From: Catonia carolina
Lineage: Eukaryota > Arthropoda > Insecta > Hemiptera > Achilidae
NCBI GenBank assembly: GCA_035578175.1
Contig: JAQMRL010000010.1
Coordinates: 33,922,784-33,986,783 of the forward strand
DNA length: 64,000 bases
Reading direction: 5' to 3'
This document shows, piece by piece, positions 34,587 to 43,975 of this stretch (the first letter of the stretch is position 1; each line of letters starts with the position of its first letter). A program made the position numbers and the translations under genes. Below the pieces are notes generated by a model. That model worked only from the letters and a program-made list of their open reading frames with translations, was not told the DNA's origin and did not search any database.

Positions 34587-35006
34587 GGGAACCCGGAATA
34601 TGCATGTTCTATGTGTCTCCATAAAGAACATTTTCTCAACTTCTATCAGACATACATCTGTCAAAATTTTACCTGTGGTTTATTGTACATTACTTAACTT
34701 TTCACGGTTCAAAAGACGAAAAATATTTGCTTGTTTTTTAGTAAACAATTTTTAGATCAAGTTACAAAAGATCTTTAAAATTGCATGCTTTACTGATAAT
34801 AATTTCAACAGATTATATGTATATATATAAAAATCCCAATGTGATATCTTGTGTCCTTATTACATAAAACTACTCTAAAAATTTCAGCTCAATAACTTTA
34901 CTCGTTCATGAGAAAATGTTCCTTTTGTACAAAAATATAAGATTTTCGGAAAACAGCAAATAAATTTATAAACAACACTTACCTTAGTACATTCCTGTAC
35001 TACGTA

Positions 35007-36350
35007 CGAGGGGTATCCAAAAAGTAAGTTTCCCTAGCCAAGAAAAAATTTAAAAAAAAAACAAAATATTTCGAATAATATATATTTATTTTTGTTTACA
35101 TTTACTTATTTTTCTACATAATCTCCATTTAATTCTAAACATTTTTCGTACCTTGGCAACAGTTTCTTTATTCCTTTGTCATACCATTCTACCGCCGAAT
35201 TTTTGAACCAGTTATCGACCTCATGTTTCAATTGGTTTTCATTAGCGAAGTGCCGACCGCCCAGATGATTTTTAAGCTGCGGGAACAGATGAAAGTCACT
35301 AGGTGCAAGGTCTGGAGAGTATGGAGGATGATCAAAAATTTGCCATTTGAATTTAGCAAGAAGCTCAGCTGTTGCACAAGCCGTATGTGGTCGGGCGTTG
35401 TCATGAAGGAGCAGAACTTTGCGTGACAAAAGCCCACGCCGTTTGTTTTGAATGGCGCGACGAAGATTGGTCAACAATTCACAATAACGTTCTGCATTAA
35501 CTGTTGTTCCACGAGGTAGATAATCAATCAGTAATACTCCGCGGCAGTCCCAAAAAACAGTAGCCATCACTTTTCCTGCCGACTGAGTCACTTTCGCTTT
35601 TTTGGGACCTTTCTCACCTTTTTTTTGCCATACCATACTCTGACGTTTGGTTTCGGGAGTTGAATGGTGGACCCACGTTTCATCACCAGTAACTATTCTT
35701 GAAAATATGGTGTCGCCCTCATCTTTAAACAATTGCAAAAAACATCGAGCAGCTGCTAAACGTTTTTGTTTATGGATGTCTGACAATAATCGCGGGACCC
35801 ATCTTGCACACACTTTTGAAAGTTGAAGGTCTTCAACCATGATATTGTGAAGACTGGATCGACTAATTTCAATATTTGGTGGCAGTGCAATCATGATTTC
35901 GTCTAGCGTAAGCCGCTTGTCGGAGTCAATGACCTCACGCACAGCTGTAACGACGTCGGCTTGGCGGGTAGTCTCAGGTCGGCCACTTCTTTCATCATCG
36001 TGAACATTTTCTCTGCCTTCAATAAACATTTGTCGCCAACGACGAACCATTTGAATTGACATTACATCTTCACCATAAACACTGCATAACTGGCGATGAA
36101 TTTCTACAGCCGATTCATTTTTTGCAGTGAAAAAACGAATAACACCGCGTATTTCACAACTGGCGGCAAAACGAAGTGGAGTCTCCATTACGGTATGCTG
36201 TTTACTGACTACTGAGCATTCAGTGGTCGCCGGACCGGTTGCAAGTGATGCCAATACACCCATACTAAAATTCCCTGTGCGCGATATATGCATGCATCAC
36301 TTCTACTTCAACATAAATATTAGGGAAACTTACTTTTTGGACAACCCTCG
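35007..36350 (-). mobile_element. Mariner transposon, apparently intact
   Basis: The terminal inverted repeats are about 30 bp: CGAGGGGTATCCAAAAAGTA on the left against CGAGGGTTGTCCAAAAAGTA on the right, both continuing AGTTTCCCTA, with two mismatches. The element is 1344 bp, the usual mariner size, and is flanked by the TA target duplication (35005-35006 and 36351-36352). It sits inside the TTAA-flanked element, so it is the younger of the two. It carries a single uninterrupted transposase gene. Confidence 0.95.
35106..36188 (-). CDS. Mariner transposase, D,D34D type, full length
   Basis: A 360-residue transposase that would bind the element's inverted repeats and cut and paste it at TA sites. 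The N-terminal half has two helix-turn-helix-like segments, with IQMVRRWRQMF near residues 45-55 and the mariner signature GRPETT just after 65. The WVPRLL motif is at residues 130-135. The catalytic triad is complete: D169 in TGDETW, D263 in LLHDNARPH and D298 in SPDLAPSDFHLF, the last two separated by 34 residues. I start it at METPLRF because mariner proteins begin close to this point and are about 345-360 residues long. The frame is open upstream to 36293, but those 35 extra residues look non-native. No stop, frameshift or missing block is visible, so the enzyme may be active. In predicted gene sets such genes are often mislabelled SETMAR. Confidence 0.93.
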   Translation of the reverse strand: METPLRFAASCEIRGVIRFFTAKNESAVEIHRQLCSVYGEDVMSIQMVRRWRQMFIEGRENVHDDERSGRPETTRQADVVTAVREVIDSDKRLTLDEIMIALPPNIEISRSSLHNIMVEDLQLSKVCARWVPRLLSDIHKQKRLAAARCFLQLFKDEGDTIFSRIVTGDETWVHHSTPETKRQSMVWQKKGEKGPKKAKVTQSAGKVMATVFWDCRGVLLIDYLPRGTTVNAERYCELLTNLRRAIQNKRRGLLSRKVLLLHDNARPHTACATAELLAKFKWQIFDHPPYSPDLAPSDFHLFPQLKNHLGGRHFANENQLKHEVDNWFKNSAVEWYDKGIKKLLPRYEKCLELNGDYVEK

Positions 36351-36712
36351 TACTTTTACGTAAGTAGCCTACTTCAAACTTTCCGGTATTGTTTACTTCG
36401 TACTAACCGTGCTACCACTGTAAAGAGAGTAAAACACTGAACAAAACAAACTCACAAAAATCTATCAATTTGTTCAAAAGTTATAACATTTTTATAATAA
36501 CCGTCGCATATCCTATAATAACCGTCGTAATATCTAGTCGCAAAAGTAGTGAAAAAACTGGTACAAGATATTTCAAACCAATTTATTATTTAAATAAAAT
36601 TTAAAAACAAAGTAGCAAGTATTATATAAATTGCATTCAGAAAACCATACGCTTACAAATAGGGCCAAAAAATAAAATTTGATTTTTAAAAATTTTTTGC
36701 TTTCCGGGTCCC

Positions 36713-36834
36713 ATTAAAACGATAAAAATTAATAATACGTTATAGAGTTGTATATTGCATGATTATTGGCGATAGAACGTAGATGTAGGCTCTTTTTTTC
36801 TTCAAGTAGAGTAGGCCTATCAGAGTTTATGTCT
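36713..36834. other. Spacer ending in the LTR element's target duplication
   Basis: The last four bases, GTCT (36831-36834), are repeated after the right LTR at 39734-39737. Confidence 0.7.
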
Positions 36835-37359
36835 TGTAACGAACCAAATCAGCTACAGTAAAGTCTGTTTATGTTTGCTATAGCTGAAAGTATAAACAAA
36901 CTCCAGCTGATTGGAAGGTAAACATTATTTAAAACTATTTAATTTATATTACAAAAAATATTGAAAAGAGAGTTATTGACATGGTTGCTAGGAAACTATA
37001 AGAAGAATAATTATGAATTTTGTGAGGAATATGGCGACTGTGGTTCCAGACATCGAACATGATGGATGGTCCACACCTCAGTGAAAAAGTTTAAGATAAA
37101 AAATATTTAAAAGACTATACAATGTAAAAGTAAAACGACAATTAAAACGACGAAGAATTTAAAAATGAACGGGACATATTAACATTAAAAAATATTAAAT
37201 TAAATAAGTGAGAGTTTAAAACATAATAATACATTAAATATAACGTACATGCTGAAAAATGTGATAAATCATTAAATAGAATTTATACCAGATAATTGAG
37301 TTCATTTTATTCACAACAAATTTGGTATTCAGCTTGTGTGTAGTATTCAGTATACTACA
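36835..37359 (+). repeat. Left LTR (525 bp)
   Basis: Read base by base against the right LTR it differs at one position that I can find (CAGTATACT at 37348-37356 against CAGTGTACT). It begins TGTAACGAACCAAATCAGCT. No strong TATA box could be fixed; AT-rich candidates are numerous. Confidence 0.93.
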
Positions 37360-37385
37360 AAATTTGGCATGCCCTAATGTGGGGA
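37360..37385 (+). promoter_or_regulatory. Candidate primer-binding site
   Basis: TTGGCATGCCCTAATGTGGG starts a few bases after the left LTR. It contains the obligatory TGG and resembles, with small insertions, the TGGCGCCCAACGTGGGG segment that I recall at this place in many insect Gypsy elements. A second, related CCCTAAATGTGGGGA lies about 90 bp on. The tRNA primer could not be identified. Confidence 0.45.
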
Positions 37386-37505
37386 AGAATTCATTAAACT
37401 GTGAAATTGTGGAAATAAATGTGAGTAGTAAAATAATTATACAACGAATTTAACAACCCTAAATGTGGGGAAAAGAATCTACAAATCAAATTAATTAACC
37501 AATTC

Positions 37506-38548
37506 ATGAATTTAAGAGAAGAAAAAATTATGTCAGAAGCTGATAAAAAGAGAATTATAGATCTTCGCGTCACAGACTTAAAATTGGAGCTCAGAAAGCG
37601 TGGTATGGACAGCAAAGGTGTAAAAATCGTACTCATGGAGCGACTACAAAGGGTTTTGATTGAAGAAGGCCAGGATCCAAATTCGTACCTATTCGAGGTT
37701 GTCTCTCCAGCAACAGAAGATAATCAGGTTCCAACTACATCTGAAGAGGGTCGAAAGGATGAGCTGAGTGGAGTAGATGAGTTGTCACAGGAAGAAGACG
37801 AGGGTCGAACGGATGAGCCAGACGAGACAGCATTGCCAGGACCAATTCATCTCAACCAATTAACAGGTTTAGTGCAGAATTCAGGTGGTGCAGCGAACGT
37901 GAGTAATGATAATAATGATAGTGATGGTCATCAAAATAACATGAGTATAGGTATGTTACAACAACTGATGTTGTTAGTCAGCAATTTAGACAGTAAAATG
38001 GGAGATAGTTTAAGTAAATTAGACAGTAAAATGGGAGATAGTTTAAGTAAATTAGACAGTAAAATTGCAGAAACTAAAAATAGTTTAAGCAATTCAGACA
38101 GTAAAATGGATAGACAGGAGGAAAGGTTAGGAAAGAAAATAGATGCTTTAGATTATAGGTTAGATAAACGAGAAAGGGCTATAAGCGAACTTGGAGAAGG
38201 AATCAAACAGGATAATGTAAAAATAATTGATAAACTTAGGGCAGAAATTAGGAAAGATTTAGAGGATAGAAATAAAAGTAAAGATAAAGGAAATGCTAAT
38301 TATTTTGAAAAAGATAAGGATATGAGTAAAAATAGTGCTGAAAATATAGGTAAAACTACTAATACTGTAAAAGAAAATGAAGTAACTTTTGATAATACAA
38401 TAAAAAGTGTTGTAAATAATAATGATTATAGCCAGATGAAAGTAAAACGAATGTCAATTGACAACAGTAAAGATGTGGACAATAATGGTAATGAAATAAT
38501 TGAGAAAGTAATAAATGAATATGAAATAAAAGCAAATGGTAGGATAAC

Positions 38549-38586
<38 letters not shown>

Positions 38587-38846
38587 GCGGACAGTGTAAT
38601 GAATTTAAGTCTAAAACATTTTTGAAAGATGTTGTTAAAAACAATGTAATTAATAAAGTTAATATTATTAGGAATTTCACAACCAAAGGAATTAACAACC
38701 TTAATGAACTTAGTGAAATACTAATGAGTTTTGTTAAAGAGAATGTGCCTGTGATAAATATCGATGCTAGATATTCTAATCATGATAAATGTAAAAATTA
38801 TGTACATATGTTGGTTATGTTTATTGTTAATGGTTTTATTAGTTGA
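37506..38846 (+). CDS. SAP-domain, coiled-coil Gag-like protein of the LTR element
   Basis: A 446-residue protein. Residues 17-51 form a SAP DNA-binding domain (LRVTDLKLELRKRG, then KGVKIVLMERL), very like the SAP of scaffold-attachment-factor-B proteins. Residues 76-110 are acidic. Residues 155-255 look coiled-coil and hold an 11-residue repeat (LDSKMGDSLSK at 161 and 172, a third start at 183). The C-terminal part is rich in K, N and D and contains an 11-residue poly-asparagine run encoded by (AAT)n. No CCHC zinc knuckle, major homology region, protease or polymerase motif is visible. The start could also be the next ATG at 37530 (MSEADKK). Being alone between near-identical LTRs, it probably plays a Gag-like role or is a captured host fragment. 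Confidence 0.75.
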
Positions 38847-39192
38847 GAAGCGATAAACATAATATTTATTAGTAATGTTTATACACTCTAATGTTTGATA
38901 GGGTTATGTTCAATTACATTATGTTTATAGGTTATAGTTTATTTGTACTGTTCATCTATTGAGCTGTCTATATTGTTTGTTAATTAGTTATTTTGTTAGT
39001 GATTTGTTTATATAATTTATTAAGTTGTATTTAATTATATTAGTATTGATTGAGTAATAAGTTGTAAAGTTACCTAGCGCTATAAGTTTAAAATGTTTGG
39101 GCTATAATTAGTACATTTAAATTTATCAATCAAATTCAAAATTTCAGATATAATTCTAGTTAAGGGCTAAATTTTTCTTTGATTTCAAAATT

Positions 39193-39208
39193 TAAATGGG
39201 GGGGTATT
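39193..39208 (+). promoter_or_regulatory. Polypurine tract before the right LTR
   Basis: AAATGGGGGGGTATT immediately precedes the TGTAAC start of the right LTR. A purine run here is the plus-strand primer of LTR elements. Confidence 0.75.
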
Positions 39209-39733
39209 TGTAACGAACCAAATCAGCTACAGTAAAGTCTGTTTATGTTTGCTATAGCTGAAAGTATAAACAAACTCCAGCTGATTGGAAGGTAAACATT
39301 ATTTAAAACTATTTAATTTATATTACAAAAAATATTGAAAAGAGAGTTATTGACATGGTTGCTAGGAAACTATAAGAAGAATAATTATGAATTTTGTGAG
39401 GAATATGGCGACTGTGGTTCCAGACATCGAACATGATGGATGGTCCACACCTCAGTGAAAAAGTTTAAGATAAAAAATATTTAAAAGACTATACAATGTA
39501 AAAGTAAAACGACAATTAAAACGACGAAGAATTTAAAAATGAACGGGACATATTAACATTAAAAAATATTAAATTAAATAAGTGAGAGTTTAAAACATAA
39601 TAATACATTAAATATAACGTACATGCTGAAAAATGTGATAAATCATTAAATAGAATTTATACCAGATAATTGAGTTCATTTTATTCACAACAAATTTGGT
39701 ATTCAGCTTGTGTGTAGTATTCAGTGTACTACA
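39209..39733 (+). repeat. Right LTR (525 bp)
   Basis: Same length as the left LTR, with a single difference noticed near its 3' end. Followed by the target duplication GTCT. Confidence 0.93.
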
Positions 39734-39737
39734 GTCT

Positions 39738-40442
39738 TTAAGTCGGATAGTAAGGCGCTGTCGGGTTGTGACGTTACAAGCTTTTATATTCATCTGGGCG
39801 TACTGTAAGGACATTGTTGTATCAAACAAAAAAATTTTGGGTCGAAACAAATAAATTTTTAGCTCGAATAACAATTATTCCGTAATACTAATCAAAACAA
39901 ATTTTTTCATAACATAAATTAAAAATTCAAGTTATTTGATACAAATCTAAAATTGAGATATTATGGAATCGCATCATAATATTTTAAACAAGTACTAATA
40001 AACAATTTCTTACCCCACTGCTTATATTTGACGTTCATCCCTACCTTCCCTACTTGGTACTTAAAGAATCCTTACTTTTATTCTTCTTTTGTACTTCCTC
40101 TTAGTCAAGGTTAAATTCAAAATTGAAAAATTAATGTTTTCAAATGGTAAACTCTAAGAAGCTTATTTTTACAATAAAAAATTAATTTAAGTATTAGCTA
40201 AACTAAATTTTGAAATCTTTTCTTTCACTTGAAATGGTTGTTGATCGTTGTGGAAGTGGTTGTCGTGTCATGTAATTCCTGGTACATGGTGCAGATGGTA
40301 CAAAAATTCAAAATTTAAATGATTCTTCCCGAAATTTTACTTTCACGTCTTCAATATGAACAGTTTTAGATGCACAAACGTGTTGTTTTCTTATGAAACT
40401 ATGTTAAAAAAAATTTATTGATTCAGTGTATGCCATAAAATA
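39738..40442. other. AT-rich DNA, no gene seen
   Basis: Nothing recognisable. The minus-strand frame at 39608-39874 overlaps the LTR and is not a gene. Confidence 0.5.
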
Positions 40443-40584
40443 ATGGCCATCTTTGTAGCGTAGTATGCTAGTCTACAAATTGGGAAGTCTCTAGTTTGAT
40501 TCCTGGCTAGGATCTGGAAATTAATACAACCCAAACATAGGTTGCTAATGACCAACCTGTTAATCCAACTTTTAATAAAAACCA
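40443..40584 (+). repeat. tRNA-derived SINE (family C)
   Basis: The GTAGCGTAGTATGCTAG head and the B-box-like AGTTTGATTCCTGGCTAGG match the copy at 46208-46412 (AGCGTAGTGGTAGCGCGC and GGATTCGATTCCCGGCTAGG). Both continue with ACAACCCAACAT-like and GCTAATGACCAA blocks before an A-rich end. Confidence 0.6.
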
Positions 40585-40891
40585 AACACGAATTAAACTT
40601 TCTAAATGACACTACAATATAACACAAAACACATGCTAAAGCGATCATTGGTTTACATCACACACTTTTATTGCTCAGACACTGACAGCTTCACAAGAAT
40701 TTTTGTAAAAATATAAAAGTTTAATTTTTCATAATATGTGTCACGTTCACCTCCTTTGATTAAGTGCGTCGGGGCGACAAAGCTTCCGACTACTGACAAA
40801 AGGAAGCCGGCAATAGTTTCGAAAGGGGCGGTAGACCTGTGTCGGTACTGCAGAGGGCCTGTAACCACCCCCACCGCTGCGCACTGGAGAC

Positions 40892-40900
40892 TATAAAAAG
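40892..40900 (+). promoter_or_regulatory. TATA box of GC-rich unit 1
   Basis: TATAAAAAG, followed at the canonical 30-bp distance by the arthropod initiator-like TCATTC (40922-40927). The GC and CACCC boxes lie upstream. The following AGCGCTCCACTGA is shared with unit 2. Confidence 0.65.
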
Positions 40901-41266
40901 AGCGCTCCACTGAGCTCGAAGTCATTCGATTACCATCCACTCTACGGCTTCGACCATCGGCACACGGCTACCGGAATCCGACAAAGATTCATCGACGACC
41001 CGCTAGAGAGAAGATGATGCTTCGATCGCCGACCCGACGCTGTAAGCGTCGACCGGGACCGTCTTCTCCCGCTGCCGCGGCTGCCCACAGCGGTCCCTCG
41101 ACCGAGCCTTGCGCCTACCAAATCCCGACGAAGCAGCCATCGACACACTACTGCGAGGGAAGAAGATGACGTCTCCGCTGGATGACGACACGCCGTGTCG
41201 CCCACCTCCTCGACTGTCACGACTACTACAACCGACTCTTTCCGCCCAGACGACCACCGCTTAAAC

Positions 41267-41282
41267 GGCCCTTTTCAGGGCC
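41267..41282 (+). terminator. Histone-type 3' stem-loop, unit 1
   Basis: GGCCCT-TTTC-AGGGCC: six base pairs and a four-base loop, flanked by AAAC upstream and ACCAAA downstream. This matches the metazoan replication-dependent histone mRNA 3' element, including its flanks. The downstream purine-rich element needed for U7-dependent processing is not clear. Confidence 0.7.
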
Positions 41283-41542
41283 ACCAAAAAGTACAGGTTC
41301 CCCACACCACATAATGTCGCCATCCTATGACATGTAAAATTTAGTTTTTGTTAAAAAAGTTATTTTATTTGTTACCGTCATCCCTTTTGATATGTACTGT
41401 GCTGCCGGCTATCAAGGCTTCCAACTTAGCAACAGAGGGAACCGCCAGTAGTTCCGAAAGGGGCGGTAGGTGTACCGACAGAGGCCTTGGTCGCCAAGGC
41501 TGAGACCAATAACCACCCCCACCACAGCGCTCTCGGTGACTT

Positions 41543-41550
41543 TATAAAGA
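41543..41550 (+). promoter_or_regulatory. TATA box of GC-rich unit 2
   Basis: TTTATAAAGA followed by GCGCTCCACTGA. The initiator region is less clear than in unit 1. Confidence 0.6.
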
Positions 41551-41915
41551 GCGCTCCACTGATTCCGGGAGATTAGATTCCACGCATCGACAGATAGACG
41601 TGACTTCCTACATCGGCACACGGCTACCGGACTCCAGCAAAGGCTCATCGACGACCCCGCAAGAGAGAAGATAATGCTTCCGCTCGCTGACTCGACAATG
41701 TAAGCGTCGACCGGCACCGTCATCGCCCGCTGCCGCGAGCGATGCTCACAGCGATTCTTCGACATAGCCTTGCGTCCACTAGAGCAGCCATCGACGCATT
41801 ACTGCGAGCGAAGAAGATGACATCTCCGTTGGACGACGACACGCCATGCCACCCAGCTCCTCGACCGCCACGACGACTGAGACTGACGCTTTGCCAAGAC
41901 GACCACCTTTTAAAC

Positions 41916-41931
41916 GGCCCTTTTCAGGGCT
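41916..41931 (+). terminator. Histone-type 3' stem-loop, unit 2
   Basis: GGCCCT-TTTC-AGGGCT, with the outermost pair changed to G:T, flanked by TAAAC and ACCAAA. It is retained although much of the unit has diverged from unit 1. Confidence 0.65.
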
Positions 41932-41972
41932 ACCAAAAATTAAAGGTTTTATCTCGCCACATAATGTCGTCA

Positions 41973-42776
41973 TCTGGTGACGTTTTCTATAACTTTATGT
42001 TATTTTTAATAATTTTTAACTTTATTTTAAAGAAATACATTAATGCTGTATGTATCTTAGTTGTGGTTGATACTGACTTGTATATCCGACCTTAAAAATA
42101 AAATAAACATAAAAAATATCTAGGCCATTTACGTTTTAACTATAACCTTCTGTATCTTTTGATATGTGTTACAAGTACCCTACTTTTTTAGTTAAAGCTT
42201 AAATCCAGTCTTTACGTAAATATGTACAGTACTTAAAAAACAACAACTTTGACATATTACATGGTAGTACTAACTGAAGTTAAGCAAGATACTATGTTTA
42301 CTTGTTCAAGGAAATTTTATTACATCACTAAACAGAAAATATTGTAGTATGATTTTGTTTGAGAATTTCTAACTTAAGCGATACTACATGTTTTTATATG
42401 TTTATTTACTGGGACATAAAACAGCGTATCTTATCAAATAAACAAACGTTACATAGTTCTATGTCTGTTGGAAAAAATAAAGCATTGTTTTGAAAATTAT
42501 ATTGTTGCGTTCGCTTTGAATATCGCTGTGATTAGATTATTTTAAACACTATTCATTAATTTAGCACAAAGGGTGTTTTTTAAGCGCGCCTCGATTGAGA
42601 TGTTAAACTGTATAAAATGTTAAAACCTTGCTTTTTCCCGTAAATTAAAATTATATTAGTATATTTGAAATACGAGCCATTTTTTCATGGTGGCAGACGA
42701 ACAGAAGTTTTGAAATAGCTAGCGCGATTTTCTGACAGATTTTGATAGAAGAAATAATAATTTTAAGTGATTTTAC
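41973..42776. other. AT-rich DNA, no gene seen
   Basis: Base composition returns to the AT-rich background immediately after unit 2. Nothing recognisable. Confidence 0.5.
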
Positions 42777-42905
42777 TTCCTCTTACCTATATGAATATAT
42801 AGGAAGGAAAGTATTGTTTTCATGTCGATTTTTCGAAATCGAGTTTTCACCGGATCTACACGTTTTCAGACCCCTGAACCCAAAAAAACATGTTTTTAAT
42901 GATTG

Positions 42906-42970
<65 letters not shown>

Positions 42971-43673
42971 ATCAGAGTATCTCAATAACGGAACCTGGTA
43001 CGAACTTGAACATTTTCATTAAAATCGGTAAACCGGAAGTAATAGTTTATTCGTGTAATTTTTCACTTTTTAGCGATTTTCTCAAAAACCCAGTCCTACG
43101 ATTGTTTTAAAAATCGGCTACGTTTACTAAATTTTTTATGCCTTACAAGATAGGGTAGGCGTCATGTTTGCTGAAAGTCTTGGAGAGGCTGTTTTCACGT
43201 AAAATAATTGCTTTTTTAAGATTGCTGCTTTAATATGCATTTTAGTGCATATTAAAATCCTACAACTTTTATTTCAAACATTTTTTTTATAACGCTTAGT
43301 TTAGCGGTAATTAGCGTTTTATGTTTTTTTCTGACGAGAACGTGTGAAAAATCGATTTTGTTTAAGATTTCGGCCTTAGTATGCATTTTAAGACAAAAGT
43401 CTGCATAATCAAATTTATAGGAAATTAAAAGATCTACCACTTTTATTTATCGCATTTTTGTCTACAGAGCCTAGTTTAGCGTGAAAAAGTGATTTTTTGC
43501 ATTTTTAAGCCAATCTTGAGTGATTTTTATATTGCATGATTAAAATGATTAAAATAAGGTTAGGTTTATTTGAAGTTAGTTTTTTGTTTATTTCTAATGT
43601 TTTTTTATTTAGGTTATATTGTTCATTATTTGCATTGGAAAGAGAAAGTCGTGTGAGTGTTTCACACCAGATT
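42777..43673 (+). mobile_element. Helentron-like (HINE) element, near full length
   Basis: Same order as the 28001-28966 copy: a 5' TTCCTCTTACC end, the ATGAATATATAGGAAGGAAA block, a (GT)n core at 42909-42967, GGAAAGAGAAA near the 3' end, the hairpin GTGTGA-gtgtt-TCACAC (43651-43667) and CAGATT. It contains small deletions relative to that copy. It pairs with the antisense copy at 43976-44697 to form a large inverted arrangement. Confidence 0.7.
42909..42967. repeat. (GT)n microsatellite
   Basis: About 29 uninterrupted GT units at the core of the Helentron-like element. Confidence 0.95.
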
Positions 43674-43975
43674 GTTTTTTATTATATTTTATTTCCCCAC
43701 GAATTGAAATGCTAACGAGCTACAGCCACCAAAGTTTGTTTTAAATTTTTAGAAATAAAATAAAAATTGGACAACATTTTACAACAATTAGCTGTGTTTA
43801 CAACAGTTTACAGCTTATGTTTTGTGTTAATATGGCTTAACCTCACATTTTTTTCTGAATATTGAAATTTATATTTTAGGTAGCTGTAACTTCTAAACGG
43901 TTGCTTTCGGAGTAAAATACAATAGAAAACAATTTATTAAAATTCACCATAAAATAGTGGTTTCTAACTAAAAAA

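Larger units (their letters stand above)
34587..36712. mobile_element. TTAA-flanked inverted-repeat element (copy 1), split by mariner
   Basis: The left end is TTAA-GGGAACCCGGAA (TTAA at 34583-34586) and the right end is the inverse, TTCCGGGTCCC-A-TTAA (TTAA at 36714-36717). Segments inside, ATGAGAAAATGTTCC and CTTACCTTAGTACATTCC, also occur in the copy at 62894-63626. Without the 1346 bp of mariner and duplicated TA, the element is about 780 bp. A TTAA target recalls piggyBac-like transposases, but the palindromic GGGTACCC-type end is not the classical piggyBac end. It is non-coding and would have to be mobilised in trans. Confidence 0.65.
36835..39733 (+). mobile_element. Very young non-autonomous LTR retrotransposon encoding only a SAP-domain protein
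   Basis: Two 525-bp direct repeats, both starting TGTAAC and ending CTACA, bound a 1.85-kb interior. The 4-bp target duplication GTCT flanks the whole (36831-36834 and 39734-39737). A primer-binding-like stretch follows the left LTR, and a G-rich polypurine tract precedes the right one. The interior encodes one 446-codon frame and no protease, reverse transcriptase, RNase H or integrase. This is the layout of gag-only 'TR-GAG'-like parasites of autonomous LTR elements. The 4-bp duplication and TG...CA ends fit Gypsy-type integration. Confidence 0.9.
40739..41322 (+). other. GC-rich tandem unit 1 with core promoter and histone-type 3' stem-loop
   Basis: A 584-bp unit, far richer in G and C than its surroundings. 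In order it holds a GC box (GGGGCGG, 40825-40831), a CACCC box (CCACCCCCACC, 40865-40875), a TATA box (TATAAAAAG, 40892-40900), an initiator-like TCATTC 30 bp downstream and, 375 bp after the TATA, GGCCCTTTTCAGGGCC (41267-41282). That layout and length resemble a small replication-dependent histone gene, but no frame encodes a histone and each frame contains stops. An alternative is an LTR: the unit begins TGTCAC and could end in CA at 41322. A diverged second copy follows. Confidence 0.6.
41370..41972 (+). other. GC-rich tandem unit 2 with core promoter and histone-type 3' stem-loop
   Basis: Diverged head-to-tail copy of 40739-41322. It keeps the GC box (41460-41466), the CACCC box (41513-41523), the TATA box (TATAAAGA, 41543-41550), the AGCGCTCCACTGA block and the stem-loop at 41916-41931. 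The TATA-to-stem-loop distance is 373 bp against 375 in unit 1. Indels between the copies are not multiples of three and every frame has stops, so the body is unlikely to be protein-coding. The end reads CA-TC-TGGTGACG, which would fit an LTR end plus primer-binding site and is the main alternative. Confidence 0.6.

Noticed and set aside
35223..35437. Additional open frames on both strands inside the mariner
   Set aside because: Alternative frames of the intact transposase gene.
38359..38698. Minus-strand open frames with poly-leucine
   Set aside because: Shadows of the (AAT)n poly-asparagine run and of the plus-strand SAP-domain ORF.
40937..40950. CTCTACGGCTTCG, identical to the end of many histone H4 coding sequences
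   Set aside because: It lies just after the promoter rather than before the stem-loop, is absent from unit 2, and no other H4 block can be read.
40942..41257. Minus-strand open frames of 84-92 codons in the GC-rich unit
   Set aside because: Length is explained by high GC content; the frames are not conserved in the second unit because of frame-shifting indels.
41742..42095. 117-codon plus-strand open frame through the second stem-loop
   Set aside because: Unit 1 does not keep this frame, and the peptide matches no family; treated as chance.
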